DNA of 64,000 nt, taken from the NCBI GenBank assembly GCA_015223225.1, contig JADFCQ010000001.1, positions 1,203,639 to 1,267,638 on the forward strand, given 5' to 3'. The DNA comes from Acetobacteraceae bacterium H6797 (GTDB lineage: Bacteria; Pseudomonadota; Alphaproteobacteria; Acetobacterales; Acetobacteraceae). Each line of letters opens with the position of its first letter. Position 1 is the stretch's first letter. Under the pieces are notes generated by a model. The model had not been told where the DNA came from. It did not search any database and saw only the letters and a list, made by a program, of their open reading frames with translations. The translations under genes were made by a program, and so were the position numbers. Of this stretch, positions 43,993 through 52,884 are shown one piece after another.

Positions 43993-46659
43993 CTATTTCC
44001 CGATCACGCCGCGCAGGCCGCCCGATTGCAGGGCGGCGACATCGGCCAGCACCACCCAAGGGTCCAGCCCGCCGGCCGTACAGAGGTAGCGCGCTTCCCA
44101 GACGGGCTCGAATTTCTCCTTGAAGGCGCGGAGCCCGCGGAAATTGTAGAACTTCTCGCCGCGCCGGAAGATCAGCCCACCCAGCCGGTGCCAGACCGGC
44201 GCGAGGCGATGCGCGGCCAGGCCCGAAAGCGGCGCCATGCCGAGGTCGAACCAGGCATGGCCCTGTTCCTTCGCGCGCATGATCAGCTTGAGGAAGAGGA
44301 AATCCATGGTGCCGGGCGGCACGTCGGGGACGTGGCGCATCAGGTCCACGCTCACCTGCGTCTCGCGCGGCGCCTTGCCCGGCTCCTGGATCTCGAGCAC
44401 CGAGGCGAAGGCGATGATCGCCTTGTCCGGCCCGCGCACGATGCCGACGGGGTTGCAGTCCATATAGGCAGCGGTGAAGGTGCCGAGGGAGAAGGCCTTC
44501 TCGCGCGCCTTGTGCTCGGCGAGCCAGGCATCGGAGACGCGCGAAAGCTCCGGCATCAGCGGCCCCACCTGCCCCGCCGGCACCACCTCGAAGGTGAGGC
44601 CCTCGCGCTCGGCGCGGTTCAGCGCGCTGCGCAGCGGCTGGCGGGATTTGCCCTTGAGCTCGAAGGTGGCGAGCGGGATGCGCGCGGCCTCGCCCAGCTT
44701 CAGCGGCTGGAAGCCCGCGTCGATATAGAGCGGCAGATTGTCCGGCCGCACCTGATAGAAGGCCGGGCGGCCGCCCTGGGCATCGGCCATCTCGCGGAAG
44801 CGCCAGACCAGCTCGATGCTCGCGCGCGGATCTGCCACCGGATCGAAAAGCGCGATCCAGGAGCGGCCCCGGCGGCCATACATGATGAAATTCTCCCGCT
44901 TCTCGTCGAAGAGGAGGGATTTGTCGCCCATGGCGACCAGCTTGGCCCCCGCCCTGCCCTTGGCCTCGATGGCGCGCATGGCATCCGCGATATCCTGCTC
45001 ACTCGGCGGCTGGACGCGGCCATGGGCCGGGCGCAGCAACAGCCAAAGCCCGGCAAGGCCCACGAAGAGCGCCGCCCCCAGGGCCACGCGCATGGCGCGC
45101 GGCGCGCTGTCATCCAGCTCGAAGCGCCACCACAGCTCGTTGTCGTAGCTGACGTCGCGATAGGCGAAGAACATCACCCAGGTCGCCGCCGCCGCGACGC
45201 CGGCCACCGCGAGCCACCAGCTCGCCGTCATGCTGGGCGAGAGCATGCGGGCCCGGCGGTCGAAGCGGTCATGGGTCAGCAGCAGGGCGATGCAGAGGGC
45301 CACGAGCAGCAGCGCCTCGAGCTTGCCGCCGCCGCGCGCGAGGCTGAGCACGAACCCGCCCGCGCCTAGGAACATGGCGAGCCACCAGGCGCCGTCGAGC
45401 CGGTGCGCGAGCCCATTGGCCACGAAGAGCAGCGCCACGCCGCCCACGCTCGCGACCAGGTAGGAGGCCTCGAAAATCGGCGTCGGCAGCGAGGGCGCGA
45501 ACATGCCCGGAATGTCGTCCGACGGCGGGGTCACGCCGCCGAAGAGCAGGGCCGCGCCGGCGGCGAAGGCCAGCAGGCCGAGGAAGCGCGGGATGAGCCG
45601 CGTGGAGGCGCGCACCGCGCGGGTGCCATCGGCGAAGAAGCTGGTGCGGCGGTTGATCTCCATCGCCGTCAGCAGGGCGATGGCGATGACCAGCGGCAGC
45701 ACGAAATAGAAGACGCGATAGAGCACCAGCGCGCCCGCCACCGCATCGAGCGGCACGCCCGAGCCGCGATAGGCATAGAGCACCACCGCCTCGAAGACGC
45801 CGATGCCGCCCGGCAGGTGGCTGATGGCGCCGATGGCGATGGCCACCGCATAGAGCGCCATGAATTGCGGCAGCCCGCCGGCGCCTTCCGGCAGGAGCAG
45901 CCAGAGCACCGCCGCCGCCGCGCCGATATCCACCAGGGAAATCAGCGCCTGGAAGGCCAGCACCCGGCCGCGCGGCACCGCGAAGGTCCAGCGGCCGAGC
46001 TTCAGCTTCGCCCGGAGCCGGCCCAGCACGCAGAGGCCTAAAAAGGCCGCCACCAGGAGGCCCGCGCCGATGCGCAGCGGGGCCTCGGGCATCTCGAACC
46101 AGAAGGCGAAATCGCCCGCATAGACCAGCACGCCCAGCGCCGCGACCAGGAAGATGCCCAGCGTGAAGGAGCCGGTGACGAAGACCAGCAGCCGTGTGAT
46201 CTGCGGCGGCGCCAGCCCCGCCGCGCCATAGATGCGCCAGCGCACCGCACCGCCCGTGAAGGCGCCCACGCCCGCGCTGTTGCTGAGCGCGAAGCCGCAG
46301 AAGGAGGCGAGCGCCGCCGTGCCCATGCTCACCCGCGGCACCGGGCGGAGGTGCCGCACGGCCGACATGTCGTAGCCGAGCATGGCGATATAGCTCAGCG
46401 CCGTCGCCGCCAGGGCGCCGAGCGTCGCGGGCCAGCTCGTCGCCGTGATGGCGGCGGTGACGGAGGCGTAGTCGAGCTCTTTCGAGAGATTATGCAGCGT
46501 GAAGAGGGCGAGTGCCGCCAGCGCCACGCCGAGCGTGGGCAGCAGCCAGCGCTTCCACCGGCTGAGGGGCGGCGGTGCGCTGCTGAGCGGCTCTTCGCCG
46601 CGTTCGACAGGGGCCGAGGCCCCGATACCACCCGACTCGCTGCTCAACCCACCGTCCAT
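43993..46659 (-). CDS. mprF: Bifunctional phosphatidylglycerol lysyltransferase/flippase MprF
   Basis: MprF makes lysyl-phosphatidylglycerol from Lys-tRNA and flips it outward, lowering negative surface charge. The ATG at 46659 (MDGGLSSESGG) gives 888 residues; frame extends further upstream to 46806 but lacks membrane or family character. About fourteen hydrophobic segments fill the first 560 residues, including ALSNSAGVGAFTGGAVRWRI and GAISHLPGGIGVFEAVVLYA of the flippase domain. The C-terminal DUF2156 catalytic domain has LVAMGDKSLLFDEKRENFIM, VPPGTMDFLFLKLIM and WFDLGMAPLSGL. It is coupled to acvB. Confidence 0.93.
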   Translation of the reverse strand: MDGGLSSESGGIGASAPVERGEEPLSSAPPPLSRWKRWLLPTLGVALAALALFTLHNLSKELDYASVTAAITATSWPATLGALAATALSYIAMLGYDMSAVRHLRPVPRVSMGTAALASFCGFALSNSAGVGAFTGGAVRWRIYGAAGLAPPQITRLLVFVTGSFTLGIFLVAALGVLVYAGDFAFWFEMPEAPLRIGAGLLVAAFLGLCVLGRLRAKLKLGRWTFAVPRGRVLAFQALISLVDIGAAAAVLWLLLPEGAGGLPQFMALYAVAIAIGAISHLPGGIGVFEAVVLYAYRGSGVPLDAVAGALVLYRVFYFVLPLVIAIALLTAMEINRRTSFFADGTRAVRASTRLIPRFLGLLAFAAGAALLFGGVTPPSDDIPGMFAPSLPTPIFEASYLVASVGGVALLFVANGLAHRLDGAWWLAMFLGAGGFVLSLARGGGKLEALLLVALCIALLLTHDRFDRRARMLSPSMTASWWLAVAGVAAAATWVMFFAYRDVSYDNELWWRFELDDSAPRAMRVALGAALFVGLAGLWLLLRPAHGRVQPPSEQDIADAMRAIEAKGRAGAKLVAMGDKSLLFDEKRENFIMYGRRGRSWIALFDPVADPRASIELVWRFREMADAQGGRPAFYQVRPDNLPLYIDAGFQPLKLGEAARIPLATFELKGKSRQPLRSALNRAEREGLTFEVVPAGQVGPLMPELSRVSDAWLAEHKAREKAFSLGTFTAAYMDCNPVGIVRGPDKAIIAFASVLEIQEPGKAPRETQVSVDLMRHVPDVPPGTMDFLFLKLIMRAKEQGHAWFDLGMAPLSGLAAHRLAPVWHRLGGLIFRRGEKFYNFRGLRAFKEKFEPVWEARYLCTAGGLDPWVVLADVAALQSGGLRGVIGK

Positions 46660-46868
46660 ACCGCCGGAAACCCTGTCACCATGTGCCGCATCATCGGCCC
46701 CAAATGAGGAAGAACCTTGGCACGGGGCCATGCCTTGCCCGCATGGCCGCACCGGTCTTCCCCGCAGCAGAAAGCCGCCCGGGGCGGGGAGTTGCGCGCA
46801 TCCCACCCTATCCGCAAGCGTCGCTTTGGGGAGAGCATGGCAGAGCCAAGTTTTACTCAGTGCTCCCC

Positions 46869-47348
46869 TTACCGCCCTTCACCGTTGCTTGCGCCGCCGG
46901 CGCGGGCCTGCGGGCCAAGCGCGGGCTCCTGCGGGAGCGCCGCCAGCGGCGCGGCCGGAAGCGCCGCCAGCGGCTGGGCCGGAAGCGCGGCGAGAGGCTG
47001 GGCGGGGAGCGGGGGCAGCGGCGGGGCCGGGTCGGCGAGCGAGCGGGTGCCCGGCGGCGGTTCCGTCCAGCAATCGGGCGCGCCGAGGCTGCGGGTGCAC
47101 CAGGGCTGCGCCACGGCCACCGGCTCCTCCTTGCAATAGGTTTTCCCGGCATCCCAGCGTGCGAGCGAGCAATCCTTCCCCGTCACGCCCGAATAGACCA
47201 TGTCGGGGATGGTGCGCCGGGCGACGGCGAGCGAAGCGCCATTGGCGATGGCCACCGGCCCGATCGCCGCCTCGCAGCCCATCAGGGGCACGAGCAGCGG
47301 GGCCAGGGCGGCGAAGGGGCGGGTGAGCGGAGCGGGGCCGGGGCGCAT
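46869..47348 (-). CDS. Lipoprotein with a repeated Pro/Leu/Ala C-terminus
   Basis: A 159-residue probable lipoprotein. The lipobox is PLMGC near residue 25. The mature domain (about 26-95) has four cysteines and the segment VYSGVTGKDCSLARWDAGKT followed by YCKEE, seen in a small alphaproteobacterial family with no known function. The C-terminus repeats an eight-residue unit close to PAQPLAAL four times with drift, encoded by a 24 bp DNA repeat. It lies 209 bp before mprF. Role unknown. Confidence 0.75.
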   Translation of the reverse strand: MRPGPAPLTRPFAALAPLLVPLMGCEAAIGPVAIANGASLAVARRTIPDMVYSGVTGKDCSLARWDAGKTYCKEEPVAVAQPWCTRSLGAPDCWTEPPPGTRSLADPAPPLPPLPAQPLAALPAQPLAALPAAPLAALPQEPALGPQARAGGASNGEGR

Positions 47349-47486
47349 CCGCGCAGCCTAGCGAAACCCCGTTTAACAAGACGTCACCAAGCCGGGTGGC
47401 GAGCAGGAAAGGCTGGCGGTTCCCCAGGGGGCGGTTAGGCATTATGGTCCGCGCCACCGCCGCGCGGGGCATTCGCTCCCGGGCCG

Positions 47487-48164
47487 GTGGCCACAGTCTC
47501 ACGGGGTTCCGACTTGCCGGATATTTTTGACGAAATTCAGGAGGACCTGCGCGCCGAGCGTGCCCGGAAACTCTGGGTCCGTTATGGCGGCGTCTTCGCG
47601 GGCGCGGCCCTCCTGGTCCTGGTCGGTGTCGGCGGCTGGCAGGGCTGGCGCTGGTACGAGAACCGCCAGGCCTCGGCCGAAGCGGCGCTCTTCCTCGCCG
47701 ATCTGCGCAATGCCGACGCTCAGGGCGCCGATCTCAAGGCCATCGCGGGCAGCATTGCCGGGCGCGCCAACGAGGCGCCCGAGGGCTATCGCATCGTCGG
47801 CCGCCTGCGCGCCGCGGCCCTGATGGCCCAGGCGGGGCAGACCTCCGAGGCTCTGGCGCTGTGGGATCTGGTGGCGGCGGATGGCAAGGCCGACCCGCTC
47901 TATCGTGACCTCGCGAGCCTGATGTGGGCCATGCATGCCATGGATCAGGTCGAGCCCGGACAGGTTCTGGCGCGACTCGGGCCTCTCACCCAGCCGGGCA
48001 ATGCCTGGCGCGCCTCGGCGCAGGAGCTGACGGCCATCGCCAAGCTCCGCCAGGGCGACAAGAGCGGCGCCAAGGCCGGCTTCACGGCCCTGGCCGAGGA
48101 TGTGACCGCGCCGCAGGGCATGCGGGAACGCGCGCAGCGGATGGCGGCAGGGATCGGATCATGA
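47487..48164 (+). CDS. YfgM-like inner-membrane TPR protein
   Basis: A 225-residue protein of the YfgM/Tpr_21 group, which in E. coli is an inner-membrane periplasmic chaperone partner of PpiD and SecYEG. DIFDEIQEDLRAERARKLW is cytoplasmic, a membrane helix follows (about 33-55, VFAGAALLVLVGVGGW), and the periplasmic part is TPR-like (RLRAAALMAQAGQTSEALAL). The start may instead be the TTG at 47514, since homologues usually begin near ADIFDEV. It overlaps bamB by four bases, a conserved pairing. Confidence 0.88.
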   Translation: MATVSRGSDLPDIFDEIQEDLRAERARKLWVRYGGVFAGAALLVLVGVGGWQGWRWYENRQASAEAALFLADLRNADAQGADLKAIAGSIAGRANEAPEGYRIVGRLRAAALMAQAGQTSEALALWDLVAADGKADPLYRDLASLMWAMHAMDQVEPGQVLARLGPLTQPGNAWRASAQELTAIAKLRQGDKSGAKAGFTALAEDVTAPQGMRERAQRMAAGIGS

Positions 48165-49507
48165 TGAACAGCAAGATCGGGCGTCGCGCGGCGCTCTTCG
48201 GCGCGGCCGGCCTGCTGGCCGGTTGCGACACCATCGACGGCTGGTTCGGCACCACCAAGACGCCCCTGCCGGGCCTCCGCCAGAGCGTGCTGAGCGCGGA
48301 TGGGGCCATCAAGGCCGATCCGGCGCTGAGCGGCACGGCCATCGCCCTCCCGCCGCCCACGGTGCTGCAGGCCTGGCCGATGCCGGGCGGCAATCCGAGC
48401 CATGCGATCGGCCATGTGGCCCTCGGCCCCAATCTCTCCGAGGCCTGGAGCGCCTCCATCGGCGAGGGGTCGGCCTATCGCAGCCGCATCACCTCCGGGC
48501 CGATCATCGCCAATGGGCTGGTGATCACCTCCGATGCCTCGAACGTGATCTCGGCCTATGACCTGGCGCGCGGCGACCGCCGCTGGCGCTTCGACACCAG
48601 CCCGGATGACGAGGATGGTGGTTCCATCGGCGGCGGCTGCGCCGTCGAGGGCGATACCGTCTATGTCGTCTCCGGCCAAGCCGAGGTGCTGGCGCTGAAT
48701 ATCGCCGACGGCAAGCCCCGCTGGCGCCAGCGCATCCCGGCCACGGGCCGCGGCGCGCCGGCCATCGCCGGGGGTAAGCTGATCTTCGCGACGATCGACA
48801 ACCAGGTGATCGCCGTCTCCGCGACGGACGGCAAGAAGCTCTGGTCCTATCAGGGCCAACGCGTGCCGACCGTGCCGCTGGGCCTGCCGACGCCGGCCAT
48901 CGTCGAGGACATGGCCGTCGCTGGCCTGCCCTCGGGCGAGTTGGTGCTGCTCCGCGTCTCCGACGGGCGCGTGGTCTGGACGGAAAGCGTCGCCGGCGCT
49001 GGCCGTGCGGGCAGCCTGACCGATATCTCCGGCATCCATGCCCTGCCCGTGGTCGCCGATGGCCGCGTCTTCGCCATCGGCATGGGCGGCACCTCCATCG
49101 CGGTGGACCTGCGCTCGGGTCGCCGCCTCTGGGAGCGCGAGATGGGCGGCACCGTGACACCCGCCGTGGCCGGGGACTGGATCTTCGCCGTCACCGATGG
49201 CGCGCTGATCACGGCCGTCGGCCGCGATGACGGGCGCTTCCGCTGGGTCACCGCCCTTAATGACGGGCTGACGGAGAAGGAGCGCGAGGAGCGCCGCGGC
49301 ACGCGCTACGCCGCCCCGGTCCTGGCCGGCGGCCGCCTGATCGTGGCCGGCGACAAGTCCGAGGCGCTGATCATCGACCCGGCGACGGGCGGGCTGCTGC
49401 AGCGGATGAAGCTGCCTGGGCCCGTGTCGCTTCCGGCGGCGGTGACGGCGGATCGGTTGGTGATGCTCACCGACGAGGGGCGTCTCGTTTGTTGGCGCGG
49501 GGCCTGA
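48161..49507 (+). CDS. bamB: Outer-membrane protein assembly factor BamB
   Basis: BamB is the beta-propeller lipoprotein of the BAM complex that inserts outer-membrane proteins. The ATG at 48161 gives 448 residues. The leader (KIGRRAALFGAAGLLAGC) has twin arginines and a lipobox LLAGC near residue 22, so Tat export is possible. The eight-bladed PQQ-type propeller shows repeated patterns such as VISAYDLARGDRRWRFDTS, VLALNIADGKPRWRQRI, VIAVSATDGKKLWSYQG and IAVDLRSGRRLWEREM. The usual downstream der gene is absent here; repeat element E5 follows. Confidence 0.93.
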   Translation: MMNSKIGRRAALFGAAGLLAGCDTIDGWFGTTKTPLPGLRQSVLSADGAIKADPALSGTAIALPPPTVLQAWPMPGGNPSHAIGHVALGPNLSEAWSASIGEGSAYRSRITSGPIIANGLVITSDASNVISAYDLARGDRRWRFDTSPDDEDGGSIGGGCAVEGDTVYVVSGQAEVLALNIADGKPRWRQRIPATGRGAPAIAGGKLIFATIDNQVIAVSATDGKKLWSYQGQRVPTVPLGLPTPAIVEDMAVAGLPSGELVLLRVSDGRVVWTESVAGAGRAGSLTDISGIHALPVVADGRVFAIGMGGTSIAVDLRSGRRLWEREMGGTVTPAVAGDWIFAVTDGALITAVGRDDGRFRWVTALNDGLTEKEREERRGTRYAAPVLAGGRLIVAGDKSEALIIDPATGGLLQRMKLPGPVSLPAAVTADRLVMLTDEGRLVCWRGA

Positions 49508-49513
49508 ACTAGG

Positions 49514-49574
49514 CTGGGAGGGCGCTGCCCTCCCAGACCCTCCCGCCAGGGGACAGCGTCCCCTGGACCGGCAT
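49514..49574. repeat. Two-hairpin intergenic repeat, copy E5
   Basis: Hairpin 1 is TGGGAGGGC/GCCCTCCCA (49515-49523 with 49527-49535). Linker GACCCTCCCG follows. Hairpin 2 is CCAGGGGAC/GTCCCCTGG (49546-49554 with 49558-49566), ending ACCGGCATTA. It is nearly identical to E3 (25651) with compensated stem changes. It lies between the converging bamB and amino-acid-binding protein genes. Confidence 0.9.
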
Positions 49575-49577
49575 TAG

Positions 49578-50606
49578 TTAGCGCATTGGCAGGGCGTAGA
49601 GCAGGCCGCCTTTGGTCCAGAGCTCGTTGGGGCCGCGGGCGAGGCCGACGGGGGTGCTGGGGCCCATCGTGCGGTTATACATCTCGCCGTAATTGCCCAT
49701 CGCCTTGATGATGTTGAAGGCCCAGGCGCGGTCGAGCTTCAGCGCCTCGCCCAGTTCCGGCGTCACGCCCAGCAGGCGGGCCATATTCGGATTGGCGGGG
49801 TTCTTCCGCTTCTCCTCGACATTGGCCTGGGTGATGCCCTGCTCCTCCGCCTCGACCAGGGCGTTGAGATAGTAGCGGACGATATCGAACCACTCATCGT
49901 CGCCGCGCCGGATATAGGGGCCATAGGGCTCCTTCGAGAAACGCTCCGAGAGGATGGTCCAGTCCGCCGGGTTGGGCATGGAGGAGCGCGTGGCGGCGAG
50001 CTGCGAGGCATCGGTGCCGAAGGCGTCGCAACGCCCGGCCTGCAGGGCGGCGGCGGCCTGGTCGGTGCGCTCGTAGAGCACGGGGCTGAAAGGCTTGCCG
50101 ATCGAGCGGAAGTAATCCGCCGTCACCTGCTCGTTGGTTGTGCCCTGGATGAGGCAGATGGTCGCCCCCGCCATCTCGGCGGCGGTCTTCACGCCGGAAT
50201 TGGCTTTCACCATGAAGCCGTGGCCGTCGTAGAAATAGGTGCTGATGTGCCGCACCCCGAGCGTCACGTCGCGCAGCATGGTCTGCGTGCTGGTGCGGAA
50301 GAGCACGTCCACCTCGCCCGAACCCAGCGCCGTGAAGCGCGTGGAGGAAGAGAGCGGCTGGAAGCGCACCTTGTTCGGGTCGTTGAATAGCGCGACGGCG
50401 AGGCCGCGGCAGAGATCGGCATCCAGCCCCTGCCAGACGCCCCGGCTATCGGGCAGGGCGAAGCCCGCGATGCCGTTATGGACACCGCAGATGAGCTGGC
50501 CGCGCGCCTTGATCGCCTCCACGATCGGGCCGGCCTTGGCGGCAGGCGCCGACAGGCCGAACGCCCCCAGCAGGGCCATGGCGGCCCCGACAAGCTTGAT
50601 TCTCAT
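49578..50606 (-). CDS. Amino-acid ABC transporter substrate-binding protein, AapJ-like
   Basis: A periplasmic solute-binding protein of family 3. AGGGTGGG precedes the ATG at 50606, giving 342 residues (an in-frame GTG at 50615 is less likely). The signal peptide ends near AAKAG. GQLICGVHNGIAGFALPDSR, WQGLDADLCRGLAVALF and the C-terminal GNYGEMYNRTMG match general L-amino-acid-binding proteins (AapJ/BztA). No permease or ATPase gene adjoins it, so it is an orphan here and probably relies on components elsewhere. Confidence 0.92.
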   Translation of the reverse strand: MRIKLVGAAMALLGAFGLSAPAAKAGPIVEAIKARGQLICGVHNGIAGFALPDSRGVWQGLDADLCRGLAVALFNDPNKVRFQPLSSSTRFTALGSGEVDVLFRTSTQTMLRDVTLGVRHISTYFYDGHGFMVKANSGVKTAAEMAGATICLIQGTTNEQVTADYFRSIGKPFSPVLYERTDQAAAALQAGRCDAFGTDASQLAATRSSMPNPADWTILSERFSKEPYGPYIRRGDDEWFDIVRYYLNALVEAEEQGITQANVEEKRKNPANPNMARLLGVTPELGEALKLDRAWAFNIIKAMGNYGEMYNRTMGPSTPVGLARGPNELWTKGGLLYALPMR

Positions 50607-50668
50607 GAAACCCACCCTGTTTTTTTGCAGTGCGGGAAGCTTGGCGGAACATGACAGGGCGTCAACGA

Positions 50669-52102
50669 TTAACTTGAACGATCAGCCTGCCTTGCCTCTC
50701 CGCCTGATCCCAGCGCCTCGCCGATCAGATGGAAAAGCTCATGCGCGGCGATGTCGCGCATGGCGCCCTGCCCCGGCCGGTCGCTGCGCCAGAGGAGCCA
50801 GTCGGTGCGCTGGTCGGCCAGGCGGGCGGTCTGCGGCAGAGCGGGCAGATGGTCGCCATAGACGGCGATGAGCAGCGGCCGGTCGAGCACCGAGGCCGCC
50901 TCGGCCAGGGCGCCGAGCATGGCGTCGGTATCGCGGATATGGCCCGCCCATTCAGCCAGCGGGTCCGCGCCATGCCAGGGGCCATGGGCCTGCATGGTGA
51001 TGGCGAAGACGAAGCCGGGCGTCGGCGCCTCGGCCAGCATGGCGAGCACCTTCTCGCCCAGCGCGGCATCGGCCACATGGGCGCCCCGGCGCGGCGCCTC
51101 GGCGAAGCTTTCCAGCGCGTCGAACCGCGTGAAGCCGATGGCGGGGAAGACCTTGTCCCGCCCGAAGAAGCCCGCGTCGAAGGGATGCACCGCCAGCGCC
51201 CGATAGCCCGCCGCCGCGAGGCTGCGCGGCAGGCTGCGGAGCCCGGGGGCCAGGAAGCGGAAGAAGGGGTTGAAGCGGTCGAGCCCCAGGGCCGGCTCGT
51301 CGATGCCCGTCAGCACCGCCGCCTCGGCCCGCATCGTATTGGCGCCGAAGCCCGGCACGGCGAGGCGGCCATGCGCCACGGCCTCGCGCTGGAGCCTGTC
51401 CCAATGCGGCAGGGCGGGTGCGTCGGGCAGGTCGCGCCGCGGGTCCCAGAAGCTCTCGGCCTGGATCAGCACCACATGGGGCAGCGGTGGCGCGGGGGTG
51501 AAGGCGGGCGGTTCGGCGGGGAAGGCGGCGCGGCGGGCCTCGCGCTCCTCCCGCGCGACGCGTCGATGCAGCGCGAGCGTCGCCAGCAGACCGAAACGCG
51601 CCGAATCGGCCGCCGCCTCGCGGGCGATGGCTCCGCGCAGCCCGCACGGCGGCACGCGCAGCGGCCCGGCCAGAGCCAGCAGCCCCGCCGCGATCAGCGC
51701 CCAGCGCCACCAGCCGAGCCCCGCCCCCGGCTCCAGCAGCGCGAAGGCCAGCAGCAGCAGCGCGCCCAGGCCCAGCGCGGCCAGCACCCGGCCCGTACCC
51801 GCGAAAGGCAGGTAGAGGCCCGGATGGCGCAGCACCAGCGGCAGCAGGGCGGCATCGGCGAAGACCACGGGCTCACCCAGCACGGCCCGCTTGGTGAGAT
51901 CGGCCACCGCGATGCCGATGAGCGGCGCGGCCACCAGCAGGCCCGAGAAGAGCGGCCGGTCCGTCAGCCCCAGCAGCAGCGCCATCAGCGCGGTGGGCGC
52001 CAGCAGATCGAGCCACAGCGCCCGCCCGCCGAAGGCCCGCGCGGCCCAGCGCGTGGCGGCCCAGGCGAACAGCGGCAGCAGGCAGCCGAGCGCGATCGTC
52101 AC
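50669..52102 (-). CDS. LTA synthase-like sulfatase-fold membrane protein (possible phosphoglycerol transferase)
   Basis: A GTG start at 52102 overlaps the SDR stop by four bases and gives 477 residues. About five N-terminal membrane segments precede an alkaline-phosphatase/sulfatase-fold periplasmic domain. Metal and nucleophile residues can be seen: Glu in LIQAESFWDP, Thr in GANTMRAEAAVLTG, and the Asp-His pair in AVYGDHLPAL. This is the LtaS/OpgB/PE-transferase superfamily. It is last in the kpsC-kpsS-SDR arm of the capsule locus, so it may decorate the exported polymer with phosphoglycerol or phosphoethanolamine. That is inference. Confidence 0.78.
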   Translation of the reverse strand: MTIALGCLLPLFAWAATRWAARAFGGRALWLDLLAPTALMALLLGLTDRPLFSGLLVAAPLIGIAVADLTKRAVLGEPVVFADAALLPLVLRHPGLYLPFAGTGRVLAALGLGALLLLAFALLEPGAGLGWWRWALIAAGLLALAGPLRVPPCGLRGAIAREAAADSARFGLLATLALHRRVAREEREARRAAFPAEPPAFTPAPPLPHVVLIQAESFWDPRRDLPDAPALPHWDRLQREAVAHGRLAVPGFGANTMRAEAAVLTGIDEPALGLDRFNPFFRFLAPGLRSLPRSLAAAGYRALAVHPFDAGFFGRDKVFPAIGFTRFDALESFAEAPRRGAHVADAALGEKVLAMLAEAPTPGFVFAITMQAHGPWHGADPLAEWAGHIRDTDAMLGALAEAASVLDRPLLIAVYGDHLPALPQTARLADQRTDWLLWRSDRPGQGAMRDIAAHELFHLIGEALGSGGEARQADRSS

Positions 52103-52884
52103 GGCGCGGGCGCGACCTTGTTGCCGAAGCGGCGCAGGATCACGTCGGCGAGCCGCGCCGGCAGCAGCCCCAGCAGCCGCATGCCCAGCACCAGCAGCGC
52201 CGGGAAGGTGCAGCGCGCCGCCTTGCGCTCGATGGCGCGGAGCACAATGCCCGCCGCCGCCTCGGTGCTGATCATGAAGGGCCGGGCGCCGATCCAGCGG
52301 CGGCTCATGGCGCTGTCGAAGAAGCCCGGCGCCACCACCGTCACCGCGATGCCGCGCGGGGCCTCGGCGGCCCGCAGCGCCTCGCCCCAGGCCCAGATGC
52401 CCGCCTTGCTGGCCGCATAGCCCGCGATATCCGGCGTGGCGCGCAGGGCGGCGATGGAGGCGACGAGCGCCACCTGCCCCGGCCTTCCCGCCGCCGCCCT
52501 CGCCCGGAGGTCGGGCAGCAGCGGGCCGACCGTCGCCATGGCGCCGAGCAGATTCACCCGCACCTGGCGGGAGGCTTCCTCCCAGGTTTCGGGCGAACCA
52601 TCGGGATGGGTGCCGGCGGAAATTCCAGCATTGGCGATCACGAGGTCGAAGGGCGCTTCGGCATCCCAGGCCAGCAGCTGGGTGGCCAGGGCCTCGCCAT
52701 CGGCCACATCCAGCACGGCGCTGCGGATGGTCGCACCCCGCGCCGCGCAATCGGCGGCGACCTCGGCCAGCGCCGCCTCGCTCCGCGCGACGAGCGCGAG
52801 GGACACGCCCGGCCCCGCCAGCCCGCGCGCCAGGGCGGCGCCCAGGCCGCGCGAGGCGCCGGTGACCAGGACGGTTCGGCTCAC
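52099..52884 (-). CDS. Short-chain dehydrogenase/reductase
   Basis: A 261-residue SDR with the NAD(P)-binding motif LVTGASRGLGAALARGLAG, the conserved NAG of LVIANAGISAG, and the catalytic YxxxK in GYAASKAGIW. Substrate unknown. It is sandwiched by four-base overlaps between kpsS and the sulfatase-fold gene, so it belongs to the capsule operon and may modify a precursor lipid or sugar. I claim only family membership. Confidence 0.9.
   Translation of the reverse strand: MSRTVLVTGASRGLGAALARGLAGPGVSLALVARSEAALAEVAADCAARGATIRSAVLDVADGEALATQLLAWDAEAPFDLVIANAGISAGTHPDGSPETWEEASRQVRVNLLGAMATVGPLLPDLRARAAAGRPGQVALVASIAALRATPDIAGYAASKAGIWAWGEALRAAEAPRGIAVTVVAPGFFDSAMSRRWIGARPFMISTEAAAGIVLRAIERKAARCTFPALLVLGMRLLGLLPARLADVILRRFGNKVAPAP

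Noticed and set aside
43648..45369. 573-codon plus-strand frame opposite mprF
   Set aside because: Low-complexity antisense composition, and no homologous motif.
50729..52420. 563-codon plus-strand frame opposite the sulfatase-fold gene
   Set aside because: Q/R/H-rich antisense composition with no domain; the minus-strand gene has membrane helices and catalytic residues.
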